Below are positions 6,950-16,324 of a DNA stretch of 64,000 nt, piece by piece. Position 1 is the stretch's first letter; each line of letters opens with the position of its first letter. Both the position numbers and the translations under genes were made by a program. The notes under the pieces were generated by a model. The model was given only the letters and a program-made list of their open reading frames with translations, ran no database searches and had not been told where the DNA came from. Where the stretch lies: positions 2,620,001 to 2,684,000 of the forward strand of contig NZ_QGTX01000001.1 of the NCBI RefSeq assembly GCF_003182485.1. Reading direction: 5' to 3'. The stretch is from Geodermatophilus normandii. GTDB taxonomy: Bacteria; Actinomycetota; Actinomycetes; Mycobacteriales; Geodermatophilaceae.

Positions 6950-9262
6950 CTAGACGACCGCAGGCGCCAGCCGGTCGAGCACCGCGGGCAGCGGGCCGGG
7001 GGAGAGCACGGTGAGCCGCTGGGTGGCCCGGGTGAGCGCGACGTAGAGGTCGTTGAGCCCGCGCACGCCCTCGTCGAGCACGCCCTGCGGATCGGCGACC
7101 ACCACCGAGTCGAACTCCAGGCCCTTGGCCTCGCCCGGGACGAGCACGACCGGCCCCAGCGAGGAGTCCGCGCCCGGCCCGGACTGCACGTCCGGGCGCA
7201 GCGCCCCCAGCGCCGCGACCACGCCAGCCAGCCGCGACGGCGGCACCAGCACCGCCGTCGTCCCCTCCGCGGCGGCCAGGTCCGCCGCGACCTCCGCCAC
7301 CCGCGCGGCCAGCTCCGCCTCGCCGGTGACCTCGGCTCCCGGCGGCGTGCCACCGGTGCGCACCGACCGCGGGGGCGTGAGCCCGGTGCCGGTCGCGGCG
7401 AGCACGTCGGCGGCCACCTCCATGACCTCCGCCGGCGTCCGGTAGTTGACCGTCAGCTCCTCCAGGCGCCACGCGTCGCCCACGTGCGGGCGCAGGACGG
7501 CGTCCCAGCGCTGCGCGCCGGCCAGGCTGCCGGTCTGCGCCACGTCGCCGACGACGGTCATCGACCGCGTCGGGCACCGGCGCACGAGCAGCCGCCAGGC
7601 CATCGGGGACAGCTCCTGCGCCTCGTCGACGACGACGTGCCCGAAGGTCCAGGTGCGGTCGGCGGCGGCCCGCTCGGCGGTGGTGCGCAGGTCCAGCTCG
7701 CGCTGCCGGTCGGCGAGGTCCTCGGCCGAGAGCAGGTCGCCGGCGCTGAGCACCTCGGCCTCCAGGTGCTCGTCCTCGAGGTCCACCGACCGCGAGCCGT
7801 GCAGCACGTCGAGGGTCTCCTGCGCGCGGCGCAGCGCCCGCTGCCGGTCCCGGTCGGCGCGGGCCCGCTGCGCGCTGTCGTCGAAGCCGAGCAGCTCCTC
7901 GGCCTCCTCCAGCAGCGGCACGTCGGCCGGGGTCCACTCCGACCCGCGGGGGCGGTGCAGCAGCGCCCGGTCGGCGTCGGACCAGCCCGGGGTGGCCGCG
8001 GCGATGCGGTCCGGGTCGGCGAACAGGTCCGTCAGCAGCCGCTCCGGGGTGAGCACCGGCCAGAGCTCCGCCAGCAGCGAGCGCACGCCGCGGTCCTCGC
8101 TCACCTCCCGGCGCAGGGCCGCGACGTCCTCCCGGTCCAGCAGCTCGGCGCCGGCCTGCACGTCGCGGCCGAGCCGGTCGGCGTAGCGCTTCGTGAGCGT
8201 GTCGACGACCCGCCGCACGAAGAACGGCCGGGCCAGGTTGTGCAGCGGGTCGGCGCGGCGCGCGGCCGCCTGGGCGCGCGTGACGTCGATGGGCCGCAGC
8301 CGCAGGCGGAACCCGTCGACCTCGACCTCGCGCGGCGCCGCGGGCACCACCTGGCGGGCGGCGATCGCGGTGCGCAGCACCTCGACCATCTCCAGCCGGC
8401 CCTTGACCGCCGCGGTCTCCGGGGACTCCTCGCCGCGGGCGTCCAGGCCGGGGCGCAGCTGGCCGAGGCCGGACAGCAGCACGCCGGTCTCACCGAGGGA
8501 GGGCAGGACGTCGGCGATGTAGCGCAGGAAGGTCGGCGTGGGGCCGACGACGAGCAGGCCGCGGCGGGCCAGCCGCTCCCGGTGGGTGTAGAGCAGGTAC
8601 GCCGCGCGGTGCAGCGCGACCGCGGTCTTGCCGGTGCCCGGGCCGCCCTGGACGACGAGCACGCCGGCGGCGTCGCTGCGGATGATCCGGTCCTGCTCGG
8701 CCTGGATCGTGCGCACGATGTCGGTCATGCGCCCGGTGCGCGACGCGTCCAGCGCCGACAGCAGCGCGGCCTCGCCGGTGAGCCCCGACCCGGCCACGCC
8801 GGTGGTCAGCACCTCGTCGTCGAGGCGGACGACGGTGCGCCCGCGGGTGCGGATGTGCCGGCGCCGGACGATGCCCAGCGGGTGCACCGGCGTGGCCACG
8901 TAGAACGGGCGCGCGGCCGGGGCCCGCCAGTCGACCAGCGCGGGGTCCTGCGCGGGGTCGTCCCCGGGCAGGCCGATGCGGCCGACGTAGAGCGACCCGC
9001 CGTCGTCGGCGCGGTCGATGCGGCCCACGCACAGGCCGGCCTCGGCGGCGTCGAAGGCCACCATCCGCTCGCCGTGGAAGCGGACGGTGGCGTCGCGCTC
9101 CTGCAGCGCCTGCGGGTCGACGGCGGGCCAGGAGATCGCCTGGCGCCAGCGGCGCTCGGCCAGCTCACGGGCGGCGTCCAGGCGGGTGTAGAGGTCGGTG
9201 ACGTACTCCTGCTCGCGGGCCAGTTCGGGGTCGGGGACGACGTCGGACGGGGTGGCCGGCAA
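6950..9262 (-). CDS. helD: HelD-family UvrD-like helicase (RNA polymerase recycling)
   Basis: The 770-residue protein has an SF1 helicase core split by a long insert, as in HelD. It carries a Q-motif (IQAEQDRII, 186-194), Walker A GGPGTGKT (206-213), a Walker B-like VVVDEAQELSPM, VGDVAQTGS (motif III) and VALTRATQRLTVL near the C-terminus. An N-terminal coiled-coil arm (REQEYVTDLYTRLDAARELAERR) is the part that enters the RNA polymerase secondary channel in characterised HelD proteins. HelD proteins dissociate stalled polymerase from DNA and, in some actinobacteria, contribute to rifamycin tolerance. The TTG at 9262 is preferred because AGAGGGAAG precedes it closely; the open frame extends further upstream without a better start. 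Confidence 0.88.
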   Translation of the reverse strand: MPATPSDVVPDPELAREQEYVTDLYTRLDAARELAERRWRQAISWPAVDPQALQERDATVRFHGERMVAFDAAEAGLCVGRIDRADDGGSLYVGRIGLPGDDPAQDPALVDWRAPAARPFYVATPVHPLGIVRRRHIRTRGRTVVRLDDEVLTTGVAGSGLTGEAALLSALDASRTGRMTDIVRTIQAEQDRIIRSDAAGVLVVQGGPGTGKTAVALHRAAYLLYTHRERLARRGLLVVGPTPTFLRYIADVLPSLGETGVLLSGLGQLRPGLDARGEESPETAAVKGRLEMVEVLRTAIAARQVVPAAPREVEVDGFRLRLRPIDVTRAQAAARRADPLHNLARPFFVRRVVDTLTKRYADRLGRDVQAGAELLDREDVAALRREVSEDRGVRSLLAELWPVLTPERLLTDLFADPDRIAAATPGWSDADRALLHRPRGSEWTPADVPLLEEAEELLGFDDSAQRARADRDRQRALRRAQETLDVLHGSRSVDLEDEHLEAEVLSAGDLLSAEDLADRQRELDLRTTAERAAADRTWTFGHVVVDEAQELSPMAWRLLVRRCPTRSMTVVGDVAQTGSLAGAQRWDAVLRPHVGDAWRLEELTVNYRTPAEVMEVAADVLAATGTGLTPPRSVRTGGTPPGAEVTGEAELAARVAEVAADLAAAEGTTAVLVPPSRLAGVVAALGALRPDVQSGPGADSSLGPVVLVPGEAKGLEFDSVVVADPQGVLDEGVRGLNDLYVALTRATQRLTVLSPGPLPAVLDRLAPAVV

Positions 9263-9311
9263 TGCACTTCCCTCTGCTAGAATGGTCGCCAGTTCGGTTC
9301 CGGTGCCATTT

Positions 9312-9333
9312 CGTGCGCCATTCCTGGCGCACG
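9312..9333. promoter_or_regulatory. Inverted repeat upstream of helD
   Basis: CGTGCGCCA and TGGCGCACG are exact reverse complements separated by TTCC. The repeat lies about 50 bases upstream of the helD start, where a repressor or activator could act. It does not resemble the rifampicin-associated element I know from helR genes, so the regulator is unknown. Confidence 0.4.
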
Positions 9334-9514
9334 CGGCAATCGACCATCCTGCGCCTTTTCCCCCCGTCCTGTCACGTCCCGCCCGCGTGTCGGGGAGAGG
9401 TCTGCGCCACCGGGCCCCGTGCGGGGCCGCCGGCGCCGGGGACGAGGAGGGCGAGGGTGCCCCCGTCCGCCCGACCGGCGCCGGCTCCACGACCCACCGG
9501 ACTCGTCTGCTGGC

Positions 9515-10192
9515 TCAGAACAGGTCGGCCAGCGCGTCGATGGCGTCGGTCACCGCGTCGTCGCCGGCGCTGTTGCCCGTGATCTGCAGCGGGCCGGCGT
9601 CCGGGGACTCGATGCCGGTGTCGTCGGACCCGTGGCCGCTGGTCAGGCCGTAGCCGTACTCGACGGAGAGCTCCCAGTAGGACCAGCCCTCGGCCTCGGC
9701 GAAGACGTAGGTCACCGACGCGTAGGCGTAGGAGGTCGGCGCCATCGCCTCGGAGTAGTCGGCGTACCCGTCGTCGTCGACGTCGTAGGCCGCCGCGTCC
9801 ACGTAGCCGTCGTAGTCGGTGTCGGCACCCCACACGTCGGGCAGCGCGTTGCCGGTCGTGTCGACGCCGACCTCCTCGACGTAGCCGTCCTCGTCGCTGT
9901 CGAAGGCGAAGGTGTCGGCCCAGCCGTCGAGGTCGGTGTCGACGGCGACCTGCTCGACGTAGCCGTTCTCGTCCCAGTCGACGGCCCAGGTGTCCTCGTA
10001 CCGGTCGCCGCTGTCGTCGAAGGCGTAGAGGTCGATCCAGCCGTTCGCGTCGGTGTCGTAGGCGTTGTGGTCGTAGCCGCCGGCCGACGCCGGGCCGGCG
10101 GTGGCGAGCACGGCGGCGACCGCGGTCGCGGGGACGGCGGTCCGCAGCAGGGCGCGGGTCAGGCGGGTGCGGGGCTGAGCAGTGCGGGTCAT
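9515..10192 (-). CDS. Secreted protein with calcium-binding Asp-rich repeats
   Basis: The 225-residue product starts with a clear Sec signal peptide (RLTRALLR, then a hydrophobic Ala/Val core, cleavage near PASAG). It then carries at least five repeats of the form DTDxDGWxD, DWDENGYVE, DSDEDGYVE and DTDYDGYVD. These match the thrombospondin type-3/dockerin-like Ca-binding loop. The C-terminal third is Tyr/Ser-rich with no family I recognise. ATG at 10192. It probably acts extracellularly and is stabilised by calcium. A divergent promoter region of about 245 bases separates it from the zinc-ribbon gene. Confidence 0.75.
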   Translation of the reverse strand: MTRTAQPRTRLTRALLRTAVPATAVAAVLATAGPASAGGYDHNAYDTDANGWIDLYAFDDSGDRYEDTWAVDWDENGYVEQVAVDTDLDGWADTFAFDSDEDGYVEEVGVDTTGNALPDVWGADTDYDGYVDAAAYDVDDDGYADYSEAMAPTSYAYASVTYVFAEAEGWSYWELSVEYGYGLTSGHGSDDTGIESPDAGPLQITGNSAGDDAVTDAIDALADLF

Positions 10193-10401
10193 GGCAGTGT
10201 CTCCTCGGTCGGGAGCCGGGGTCCGGCTCGCTGCGAGGACGCTCGCGCGCACCGCATGTGCGGGACTGCAGGCGGACTGGGGCGCCTCCTTGCAGCGGCG
10301 TCCCAGTGCCCTGCCAGTGGGCCGTGGCGGGATGGCGGAGGAGCCCGGGGAGACCGGAGCGTCCCGCAACCCGCAGGACACCTCCCCGTCATCCCGGCTG
10401 C

Positions 10402-11334
10402 CTACCGTCGGGGGCTCCCGGACGACAGGGGAGTACCCATGAGCACGACCACGACCGAGCGCCCGACCGAGCGCACCACCGAGCGGGCGACCTGGACCTG
10501 CCCCAACTGCCACGGCAGCACGACCACGGCCAAGAAGCGCTGCCGCGACTGCGGCACGTCCCGCTGGTAGCGGACCCGGGAGCGGGCCCGTCGTCGCGTC
10601 CGCTCCCCGGCTCCGCCGCTACCGCGCGGGCGGAGCCCCCGCAGCCGGACCACCGCCGCGCGGTGACGGGACCGGCCGAACAGCCGCCACACCAGCCGGG
10701 TCCCCCGGTCCAGCCCCGACAGCAGCCGCGCCCGCTCCTCTGGCCCGGCGTCCTCGAGGGCGAGCCCCAGCACCGTCAGCTGCTCCCGGCCGCTGAGCGC
10801 CGGCCGCACGGCCCGGGTGATCGCCGTCCACTCGCGGGCGGGCAGGTGCGCCTCCAGCAGCGGCAGCAGGTCCCGCTCCTCGGCGGCGGTCTGCGCGTCC
10901 ACGGCGGCCGCGAGGTCGAGGCACGTGAGGGCGAAGGCGTCGCGGGCCGGCGGGGTGCCGGCCACCGCCCACTGCCGCGCGGCGGTGGACAGGTCGCGCA
11001 GCCGGTTGTCGACCGCGGCGCAGCGCGCGGTCCAGTCGGCGACGAGGTCGCGGGCGGGCCCGGCGAGGTCGGCGGGCAGCACGCGCAGCAGGGCCGGCCA
11101 CAGCAGGTCGCGCTCCGTGGCGTGGTGGCCCAGCAGCACCCGGCCGACCAGGTCGGCGTGCCGGGTGAGCGCGGCCGAGCGCGCGGGGTCGTCGGCCGGT
11201 GCCCAGGTCGACAGCTCGGCCAGCAGCCGCAGCTCGCGGCGGACCAGCCGGTGCAGCACGCGCTCGGAGTCGCCGGCCCGGGTGGCGGCGGGGCGCAGGG
11301 TGGCAGGACGCGGCGGTGCGGTCGCGGCGGTCAT
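10402..11334 (-). CDS. Hemerythrin-domain protein with unusual C-terminal extension
   Basis: The first 200 residues form a four-helix hemerythrin (HHE) domain: HADLVGRVLLGHHATERDLLWPAL supplies His and Glu iron ligands, and TAAEERDLLPLLEAHLP supplies the second set. Such proteins bind a di-iron site and sense or store oxygen or reactive species. The open frame continues about 60 residues past the likely domain end, through Arg-rich sequence antisense to the zinc-ribbon gene at 10439. That tail looks unlike protein-coding sequence and may result from a frameshift near 10,600. ATG at 11334; divergent from the RsbQ-like gene. Confidence 0.65.
   Translation of the reverse strand: MTAATAPPRPATLRPAATRAGDSERVLHRLVRRELRLLAELSTWAPADDPARSAALTRHADLVGRVLLGHHATERDLLWPALLRVLPADLAGPARDLVADWTARCAAVDNRLRDLSTAARQWAVAGTPPARDAFALTCLDLAAAVDAQTAAEERDLLPLLEAHLPAREWTAITRAVRPALSGREQLTVLGLALEDAGPEERARLLSGLDRGTRLVWRLFGRSRHRAAVVRLRGLRPRGSGGAGERTRRRARSRVRYQRDVPQSRQRFLAVVVLPWQLGQVQVARSVVRSVGRSVVVVLMGTPLSSGSPRR
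10439..10570 (+). CDS. Small zinc-ribbon protein
   Basis: The 43-residue product has a Thr/Glu/Arg-rich N-terminus and then two knuckles, CPNC and CRDC, spaced 10 residues apart, typical of a small zinc ribbon. The ATG follows AGGGGAG by five bases, a good ribosome-binding site. The whole gene lies antisense to the 3' tail of the hemerythrin frame. Function unknown; a nucleic-acid- or protein-binding role is usual for such folds. Confidence 0.6.
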   Translation: MSTTTTERPTERTTERATWTCPNCHGSTTTAKKRCRDCGTSRW

Positions 11335-11479
11335 GGGGCACCTCGATGCGGCTGGGCGGGAGGCCGGAACGGGATCGGTCGCTCCGGACGAGGGCAGGGT
11401 AGGAGCCCGCCGGGCGGCGCGACAGGGGCCGGTGCGCGATCGGGGACGACCGGCCGGGGACAGGCACCCGATCGTCCGT

Positions 11480-11485
11480 TACGGT
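11480..11485 (+). promoter_or_regulatory. -10 element of a leaderless promoter for the rsbQ-like gene
   Basis: TACGGT stands six bases before the GTG at 11492, and no Shine-Dalgarno fits in that gap. The start codon would therefore be the first base of the transcript. Confidence 0.5.
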
Positions 11486-11491
11486 CGCGGG

Positions 11492-12289
11492 GTGAGCGTG
11501 ATCACGCGGAACTGCGTGCGCGTGAGTGGGCCCGAGACCGCCCGGCCCATGGTCTTCGCCCACGGTTTCGGCTGCGACCAGACGATGTGGCGGGCCGTGG
11601 CGCCGCGCTTCGCCGCCGATCACCGGGTGGTCACCTTCGACCACGTCGGCGCGGGCGGGTCGGACCTCTCGGCCTACGACCCGGCGCGGCACGGCTCGCT
11701 GCGCGGCTACGCCGACGACCTCGTCGAGGTCGTCCGTGAGCTCGACCTGACCGACGTCGTCCTGGTGGGCCACTCGGTGAGCTCGATGATCGGCGTGCTG
11801 GCGGTGCTGAGTGCGCCGGAGCGCTTCGGCGCCCTGGTGATGGTGGGGCCCAGCCCCCGCTACGTCGACGACGAGGGCTACACCGGCGGCTTCAGCCGGG
11901 CCGACGTCGCCGCGCTCCTGGACTCCCTCGACAGCAACCCGGCGCAGTGGTCCGCGGCGCTCGCCCCGGTGGTCGCCGGCCCGGCCAACCCCGGGGTGGC
12001 CGCGGAGCTGGCCGAGAGCTTCTGCCGCACCGACCCGCGGATCGCCCGCGACTTCGCGCGGGTCACCTTCCTCTCCGACAACCGCGCCGACCTCCCGGAG
12101 GTCCGCGTCCCGACCCTGGTCCTGCAGTGCACCGACGACGCCATCGCGCCGGAGACGGTCGGCCGCTACGTCCACTCCCGGGTCCCCGGCAGCGTGTTCC
12201 GACGGCTGGCGGCCACCGGGCACTGCCCGCACCTGTCGGCGCCCGAGGAGACGACCGCGGCGATCCGGGCCTTCCTGCGCGCTCCCTGA
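11492..12289 (+). CDS. rsbQ: RsbQ-like alpha/beta hydrolase
   Basis: The 265-residue alpha/beta hydrolase has the oxyanion segment FAHGFGCDQTMW, the nucleophile elbow GHSVSS, an acid near LQCTDDAIAP and the catalytic His in ATGHCPHLSAP. This set is characteristic of RsbQ, which in Bacillus is needed for the phosphatase RsbP to signal energy stress, and of the related KAI2 group. The next gene, seven bases downstream, is a PAS-GAF-PP2C phosphatase, the same pairing as rsbQP. Expected to be cytoplasmic and to process a small hydrophobic ligand sensed by the partner PAS domain. The leaderless start at 11492 is supported by the -10 element. Confidence 0.82.
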   Translation: MSVITRNCVRVSGPETARPMVFAHGFGCDQTMWRAVAPRFAADHRVVTFDHVGAGGSDLSAYDPARHGSLRGYADDLVEVVRELDLTDVVLVGHSVSSMIGVLAVLSAPERFGALVMVGPSPRYVDDEGYTGGFSRADVAALLDSLDSNPAQWSAALAPVVAGPANPGVAAELAESFCRTDPRIARDFARVTFLSDNRADLPEVRVPTLVLQCTDDAIAPETVGRYVHSRVPGSVFRRLAATGHCPHLSAPEETTAAIRAFLRAP

Positions 12290-12296
12290 TCCGGCC

Positions 12297-14945
12297 GTGA
12301 CAGACCCCCCAGCCCCCCGGGACCGGCTCGAGCAGCCGGATGAGCTCGCCCGGCTGCTGGTGGAGGACCCCGCCGACCTCTACGAGAACGCGCCCTGCGG
12401 GTACCTGTCGCTGGTGCCCGACGGGCGGGTCGTCAAGGTCAACCGGACGTTCTGCGACTGGACCGGCCTGACGCCCCGCGCCGTCGTCGGCCTGCGCCTG
12501 CCCGACCTCCTCAGCCCCGGCAGCCGGGTGTTCTACGAGACCCACCTGGCGCCGCTGCTGCGCCTGCAGGGGGCGGTGCGGGAGGCGGCCCTCGACGTCG
12601 TCCGCGCCGACGGCTCGGTGCTGCCGTGCCTGGTCAACGCCATCGAGGTCCGCGACGACGCCGGCCGGCCGCTCCTGGTGCGCACCACCGTCTTCGAGGC
12701 GACCTCGCGCCGGCGCTACGAGCGGGCGCTGCTGTCGGCGCAGCGGGCCGCCACGGAGGCCGAGCGGCGGGCGCGGACGCTGCAGCAGGTGGTCTCCGAG
12801 CTGGCCGCGGCCGCCTCGCCGGAGCAGGTCGCCGAGGTCGTCGTCCGCCGTGCCCGGGCCGCGGTCGACGCGAGCGGCGCCGCGCTGTGGCTGGCCGCCC
12901 CCCGGCCCGACCACGTCTCCGGGCAGGGGCCGGTGCCGGTGGTCCTGGCCGCCAGTGACGGGCTGGCGCCCGCGCTGCTCACCGAGCTGACCGCGGCCGC
13001 GGGGGGCGGGGCGGACCTCGTGCGCACCGGCGGGGTGCGCACGGTGCCGGTCGGGCCGGCGCTGGCCGCGGCCTGGCCGGAGCTCGCCGAGGCGCTGGTC
13101 GGGGCCGGGCAGGACGCGGTCGTCGTCGTCCCGGTGTCGGCCGCCGACGACCGGCACCTCGGGGCCCTCGTGCTCGTCCTCGGCGTGGTCGGCGACAGCG
13201 AGCTGATCAGCCTGGCCGAGCCGGGCACCCGCGGCTCCCTGCCGGAGGCCGACGCGGAGCTGCTCGCCACCCTCGGCCGGCAGGCCGGGCAGGCGCTGGA
13301 GCGGGTCCGGCTGCACCAGGAGACCGCCCGCCAGGCGACCCGCTCGGCGTTCCTGCTCGACGCCGCCCGGCTCATGGCCGCCGGGCACGGGGTCGCCGAG
13401 ACGATCGGGGAGCTCGCCGAGCTGGCGGTCAGCCGCCTGGCCGACATGTGCGTCATCGACCTGATGACCGAGAGCGGGCTAGTGCAGCCGGTGGTCGCGC
13501 ACGCCGACCCGGCGCGCCGCGCCCTGATCGAGGAGCTGCGCGACGTCCACCTGCCCCGCCGGGACGGCTCCCACCCGAGCGTCCGGGCGATGGTCGAGCA
13601 CCGCACGGTGTGGCTGCGCGGCGTCGACGAGGCCGAGCTCGCCCGCTTCACCACCAGCCCGCGGCACCTGGCGGTCAGCCGGGCGCTGGAGCTCACCGAC
13701 CTCATCTGCGTGCCGCTGGTGCTGGAGAACCGGCCGCTCGGCGTGATCTCGCTGGGCGCCGACGCGCGCCACGGCCTGTTCACCGAGGCCGACGTCGAGA
13801 CCGCCGAGCAGCTGGCCCTGCAGATGTCGCAGGGCATGGACGTCGCGCAGCGCCACGAGCTGGAGTGGCGGACCTCCCACACCCTGCAGGCCAGCCTGCT
13901 GCCGCCCGCGCCGCCGGAGGTGCCGGGCTACACCCTCGCCGTGCGCTACCTGCCGGCCAGCCGCGGCGCCGACGTCGGCGGCGACTTCCACGACGTCGTC
14001 CCGCTGCCCGGCGGGGACGTGGCGCTGGCCGTCGGCGACGTCGTCGGCCACGACGTGACGGCCGCGGCGACGATGGGCCAGCTGCGCAGCGTGCACCGCG
14101 CGCTGCTGGTGGACCGGCCCGGGCCGGCGGCGCTGGTCGACCGGTTGCACGGCAGCTGGCCGCTGCTCGGGCTGCCGCGCATGGCCACCGCGCTGTTCGC
14201 CAGGCTCGACCCCTCGACGGGCGACCTGCGGATCGCCTCGGCCGGCCACCTGCCGCCGCTGCTGGTCGCCGACGGGCGTGCCCAGCTGCTCGACGTCGTG
14301 CCCGGGCGGCTGCTCGGCGCACCGCCGGGCCCGGCGCCGGAGTGGTCGGGCCGGCTGGACCCGGGCGCGACGCTGGTCTTCTACACCGACGGCCTCGTCG
14401 AGAGCCGCACCGCCGACCTCGACGCGGGACTCGAGCGCCTGCGCGCCGTGGCGGTCGAGGGCGGGACCACCGACCCGGGCGCCCTGTGCGACCGGCTGCT
14501 CGACGCGCTGGCCGGCCCCCGGCGCGCGGACGACGTCGCCCTGCTCGTGCTCACCCGGGCGGCCGCCGACCGTCTGGCGGGTCCCGGGCGGGGAGCGGAC
14601 CATCGCAGCCACCGCCCCGTCACCGGGGCCGGGTGCGAGGAGGCGGCCGTGGACCAGGCGCGCAGTGACCTGACCGACGCCCTCGAGGGGGCCAGCGGGG
14701 ACGTCAGCGTCTCCGGGGACGCGATGCGGTGGTCACCCGAGCGGGTCGAGGCGCCGGCCCTCCCGGTCGCCTTCACCGGTCTCGACGTCGCCGCCGGGCT
14801 CGGCTCGGTGCTGGGGCTGGACCCGACCGCGGTGCGCCGGCTGGTCACCGGCGCGGTGGACCGGCTGACCACGGTGGCCGGCGACGTCGCCGACGGGCTG
14901 CGGCTGCTCGCCCGCGACGCCTTCCCCGGCGGCGACGACCGCTGA
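12297..14945 (+). CDS. rsbP: RsbP-like PAS-GAF-GAF-PP2C serine phosphatase
   Basis: The 882-residue protein begins with a PAS domain (about 25-140, APCGYLSLVPDGRVVKVNRTF), a short coiled coil, two GAF-like regions (about 165-345 and 350-515), and an SpoIIE-type PP2C domain (about 530-760). The last contains ADVGGDFHD, VGDVVGHD and LVFYTDGLVES. Family members dephosphorylate anti-anti-sigma factors. With the RsbQ homolog just upstream this looks like an energy- or ligand-sensing input to a stress sigma factor. The C-terminal 110 residues after the phosphatase are a helical extension not seen in Bacillus RsbP; there is no HATPase domain. GTG start. Confidence 0.85.
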   Translation: MTDPPAPRDRLEQPDELARLLVEDPADLYENAPCGYLSLVPDGRVVKVNRTFCDWTGLTPRAVVGLRLPDLLSPGSRVFYETHLAPLLRLQGAVREAALDVVRADGSVLPCLVNAIEVRDDAGRPLLVRTTVFEATSRRRYERALLSAQRAATEAERRARTLQQVVSELAAAASPEQVAEVVVRRARAAVDASGAALWLAAPRPDHVSGQGPVPVVLAASDGLAPALLTELTAAAGGGADLVRTGGVRTVPVGPALAAAWPELAEALVGAGQDAVVVVPVSAADDRHLGALVLVLGVVGDSELISLAEPGTRGSLPEADAELLATLGRQAGQALERVRLHQETARQATRSAFLLDAARLMAAGHGVAETIGELAELAVSRLADMCVIDLMTESGLVQPVVAHADPARRALIEELRDVHLPRRDGSHPSVRAMVEHRTVWLRGVDEAELARFTTSPRHLAVSRALELTDLICVPLVLENRPLGVISLGADARHGLFTEADVETAEQLALQMSQGMDVAQRHELEWRTSHTLQASLLPPAPPEVPGYTLAVRYLPASRGADVGGDFHDVVPLPGGDVALAVGDVVGHDVTAAATMGQLRSVHRALLVDRPGPAALVDRLHGSWPLLGLPRMATALFARLDPSTGDLRIASAGHLPPLLVADGRAQLLDVVPGRLLGAPPGPAPEWSGRLDPGATLVFYTDGLVESRTADLDAGLERLRAVAVEGGTTDPGALCDRLLDALAGPRRADDVALLVLTRAAADRLAGPGRGADHRSHRPVTGAGCEEAAVDQARSDLTDALEGASGDVSVSGDAMRWSPERVEAPALPVAFTGLDVAAGLGSVLGLDPTAVRRLVTGAVDRLTTVAGDVADGLRLLARDAFPGGDDR

Positions 14946-15072
14946 GCTCCTCGCCTGAGGACGCCGGGCCGCCGAGTGGGGCACCCGACACCCCCGCGCG
15001 CGGGTGGGACACGGCGGTGACCTGTACAACCGACGGTGACAACTGCCACGCCGACGTGGGGACGTGTCCGTC

Positions 15073-16242
15073 ATGAGCAGCAACCAGTTGACCCTGGCAC
15101 CCGCGCCGCCGTCCGAGGCCGCGGAGCGGGTCCGCCTCGAGGTCCGGGAGTTCCTCGCCCAGGAGCTCGCCGCCGGGACCTTCACCACGCACGTGGACAC
15201 CTGGCTGTCCGGCGTGGACCCGGAGTTCTCGCGGAAGCTCGGTGCCCACGGCTGGCTGGGCATGACCTGGCCCAAGGAGTACGGCGGGCACGAGCGCACG
15301 GCGCAGGAGCGCTACGCCGTCACCGAGGAGCTGCTGGCCGCCGGCGCCCCGGTGGCCGCGCACTGGATCGCCGACCGGCAGTCGGGGCCGAACCTGCTGC
15401 GCTACGGCACCGAGGCGCAGCGCAAGGAGATCCTGCCGCGCATCGCCGCGGGGGAGTGCTACTTCGTGATCGGGATGAGCGAGCCCGACTCGGGCTCCGA
15501 CCTCGCCTCGATCCGCACCCGCGGGGTGCGCAACGCCGACGGCGACTTCGTCGTCAACGGCGCCAAGATCTGGACGTCGAACGCGCACCACTCCCACTAC
15601 GGGATCGTGCTCGTGCGCACCGGGCCGCCCGGTGAGGGCCCGCGCGGCAAGCACCAGGGGCTCACCCAGCTGCTGGTCGACCTGTCGCTGCCGGGCATCA
15701 GCGTCAACCCGATCCGCATCCTCGACGGCGGCCACCACTTCAACGAGGTCGTGTTCACCGACGTCGTCGTCCCCGGCGACATGCTGCTGGGCACCGAGGG
15801 CGCCGGCTGGCACCAGGTGACCGCCGAGCTGGCGTTCGAGCGCTCCGGGCCCGAGCGGTTCCTCTCCACCTGGCCGCTGCTCGCCGAGTTCGGCCGCCGC
15901 GCCGCCGCCACCGGCGACCCCGCGCAGCTGGCGGTCCTCGGCCGGCTCTCCTCGCGGGCGCTGGCGCTGCGCCAGCTGTCGCTGCGGATCGCGGCGGCGC
16001 TCGACCGCGGCGAGCTACCCGACATCCCGGCCGCGCTGGTCAAGGACATGGGGACGACGTTCGAGCAGGACGTCGTCGACGAGGTGCGCCGGGTGGTCGA
16101 CGTCCCGGCGTCGCTGGACAGCCCCGACCCGCTGGGCCGGGCGCTGGCCGAGGCACAGCTGCACGCGCCGGGCTACACGCTGCGCGGCGGCACCAACGAG
16201 ATCCTCAAGGGGATCGTGGCGCGAGGACTGGGCCTGCGATGA
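15073..16242 (+). CDS. Acyl-CoA dehydrogenase (large-subunit type)
   Basis: The 389-residue flavoprotein has the full acyl-CoA dehydrogenase fold: an N-terminal helical domain with WPKEYGGHERT, a beta domain with GMSEPDSGSDLASI and GAKIWTSNAHH, and a C-terminal domain ending YTLRGGTNEILKGIVARGLGLR. The RGGTNEI ending and the adjacent, more divergent partner resemble the heteromeric FadE pairs of actinobacterial side-chain or steroid degradation (FadE28/29, ChsE1/E2). The YEG glutamate of classical dehydrogenases is absent; a glutamate in ELAFERSGP is a candidate base. ATG at 15073 is chosen over an in-frame GTG at 15064 because GGGGAC lies at a workable distance from it. Confidence 0.85.
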   Translation: MSSNQLTLAPAPPSEAAERVRLEVREFLAQELAAGTFTTHVDTWLSGVDPEFSRKLGAHGWLGMTWPKEYGGHERTAQERYAVTEELLAAGAPVAAHWIADRQSGPNLLRYGTEAQRKEILPRIAAGECYFVIGMSEPDSGSDLASIRTRGVRNADGDFVVNGAKIWTSNAHHSHYGIVLVRTGPPGEGPRGKHQGLTQLLVDLSLPGISVNPIRILDGGHHFNEVVFTDVVVPGDMLLGTEGAGWHQVTAELAFERSGPERFLSTWPLLAEFGRRAAATGDPAQLAVLGRLSSRALALRQLSLRIAAALDRGELPDIPAALVKDMGTTFEQDVVDEVRRVVDVPASLDSPDPLGRALAEAQLHAPGYTLRGGTNEILKGIVARGLGLR

Positions 16243-16324
16243 CCACAGCGAGTGAGCATCGCAGGGAGCGCCAGCGACCGAGGAGCGGAGCGAGCGCGGT
16301 GTCGAGCAAGGGAGCGGAGCGCTG

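Noticed and set aside
9263-9514. A rifampicin-associated element upstream of helD.
   Set aside because: The inverted repeat there does not match the element as I know it, so it is reported only as an unassigned inverted repeat.
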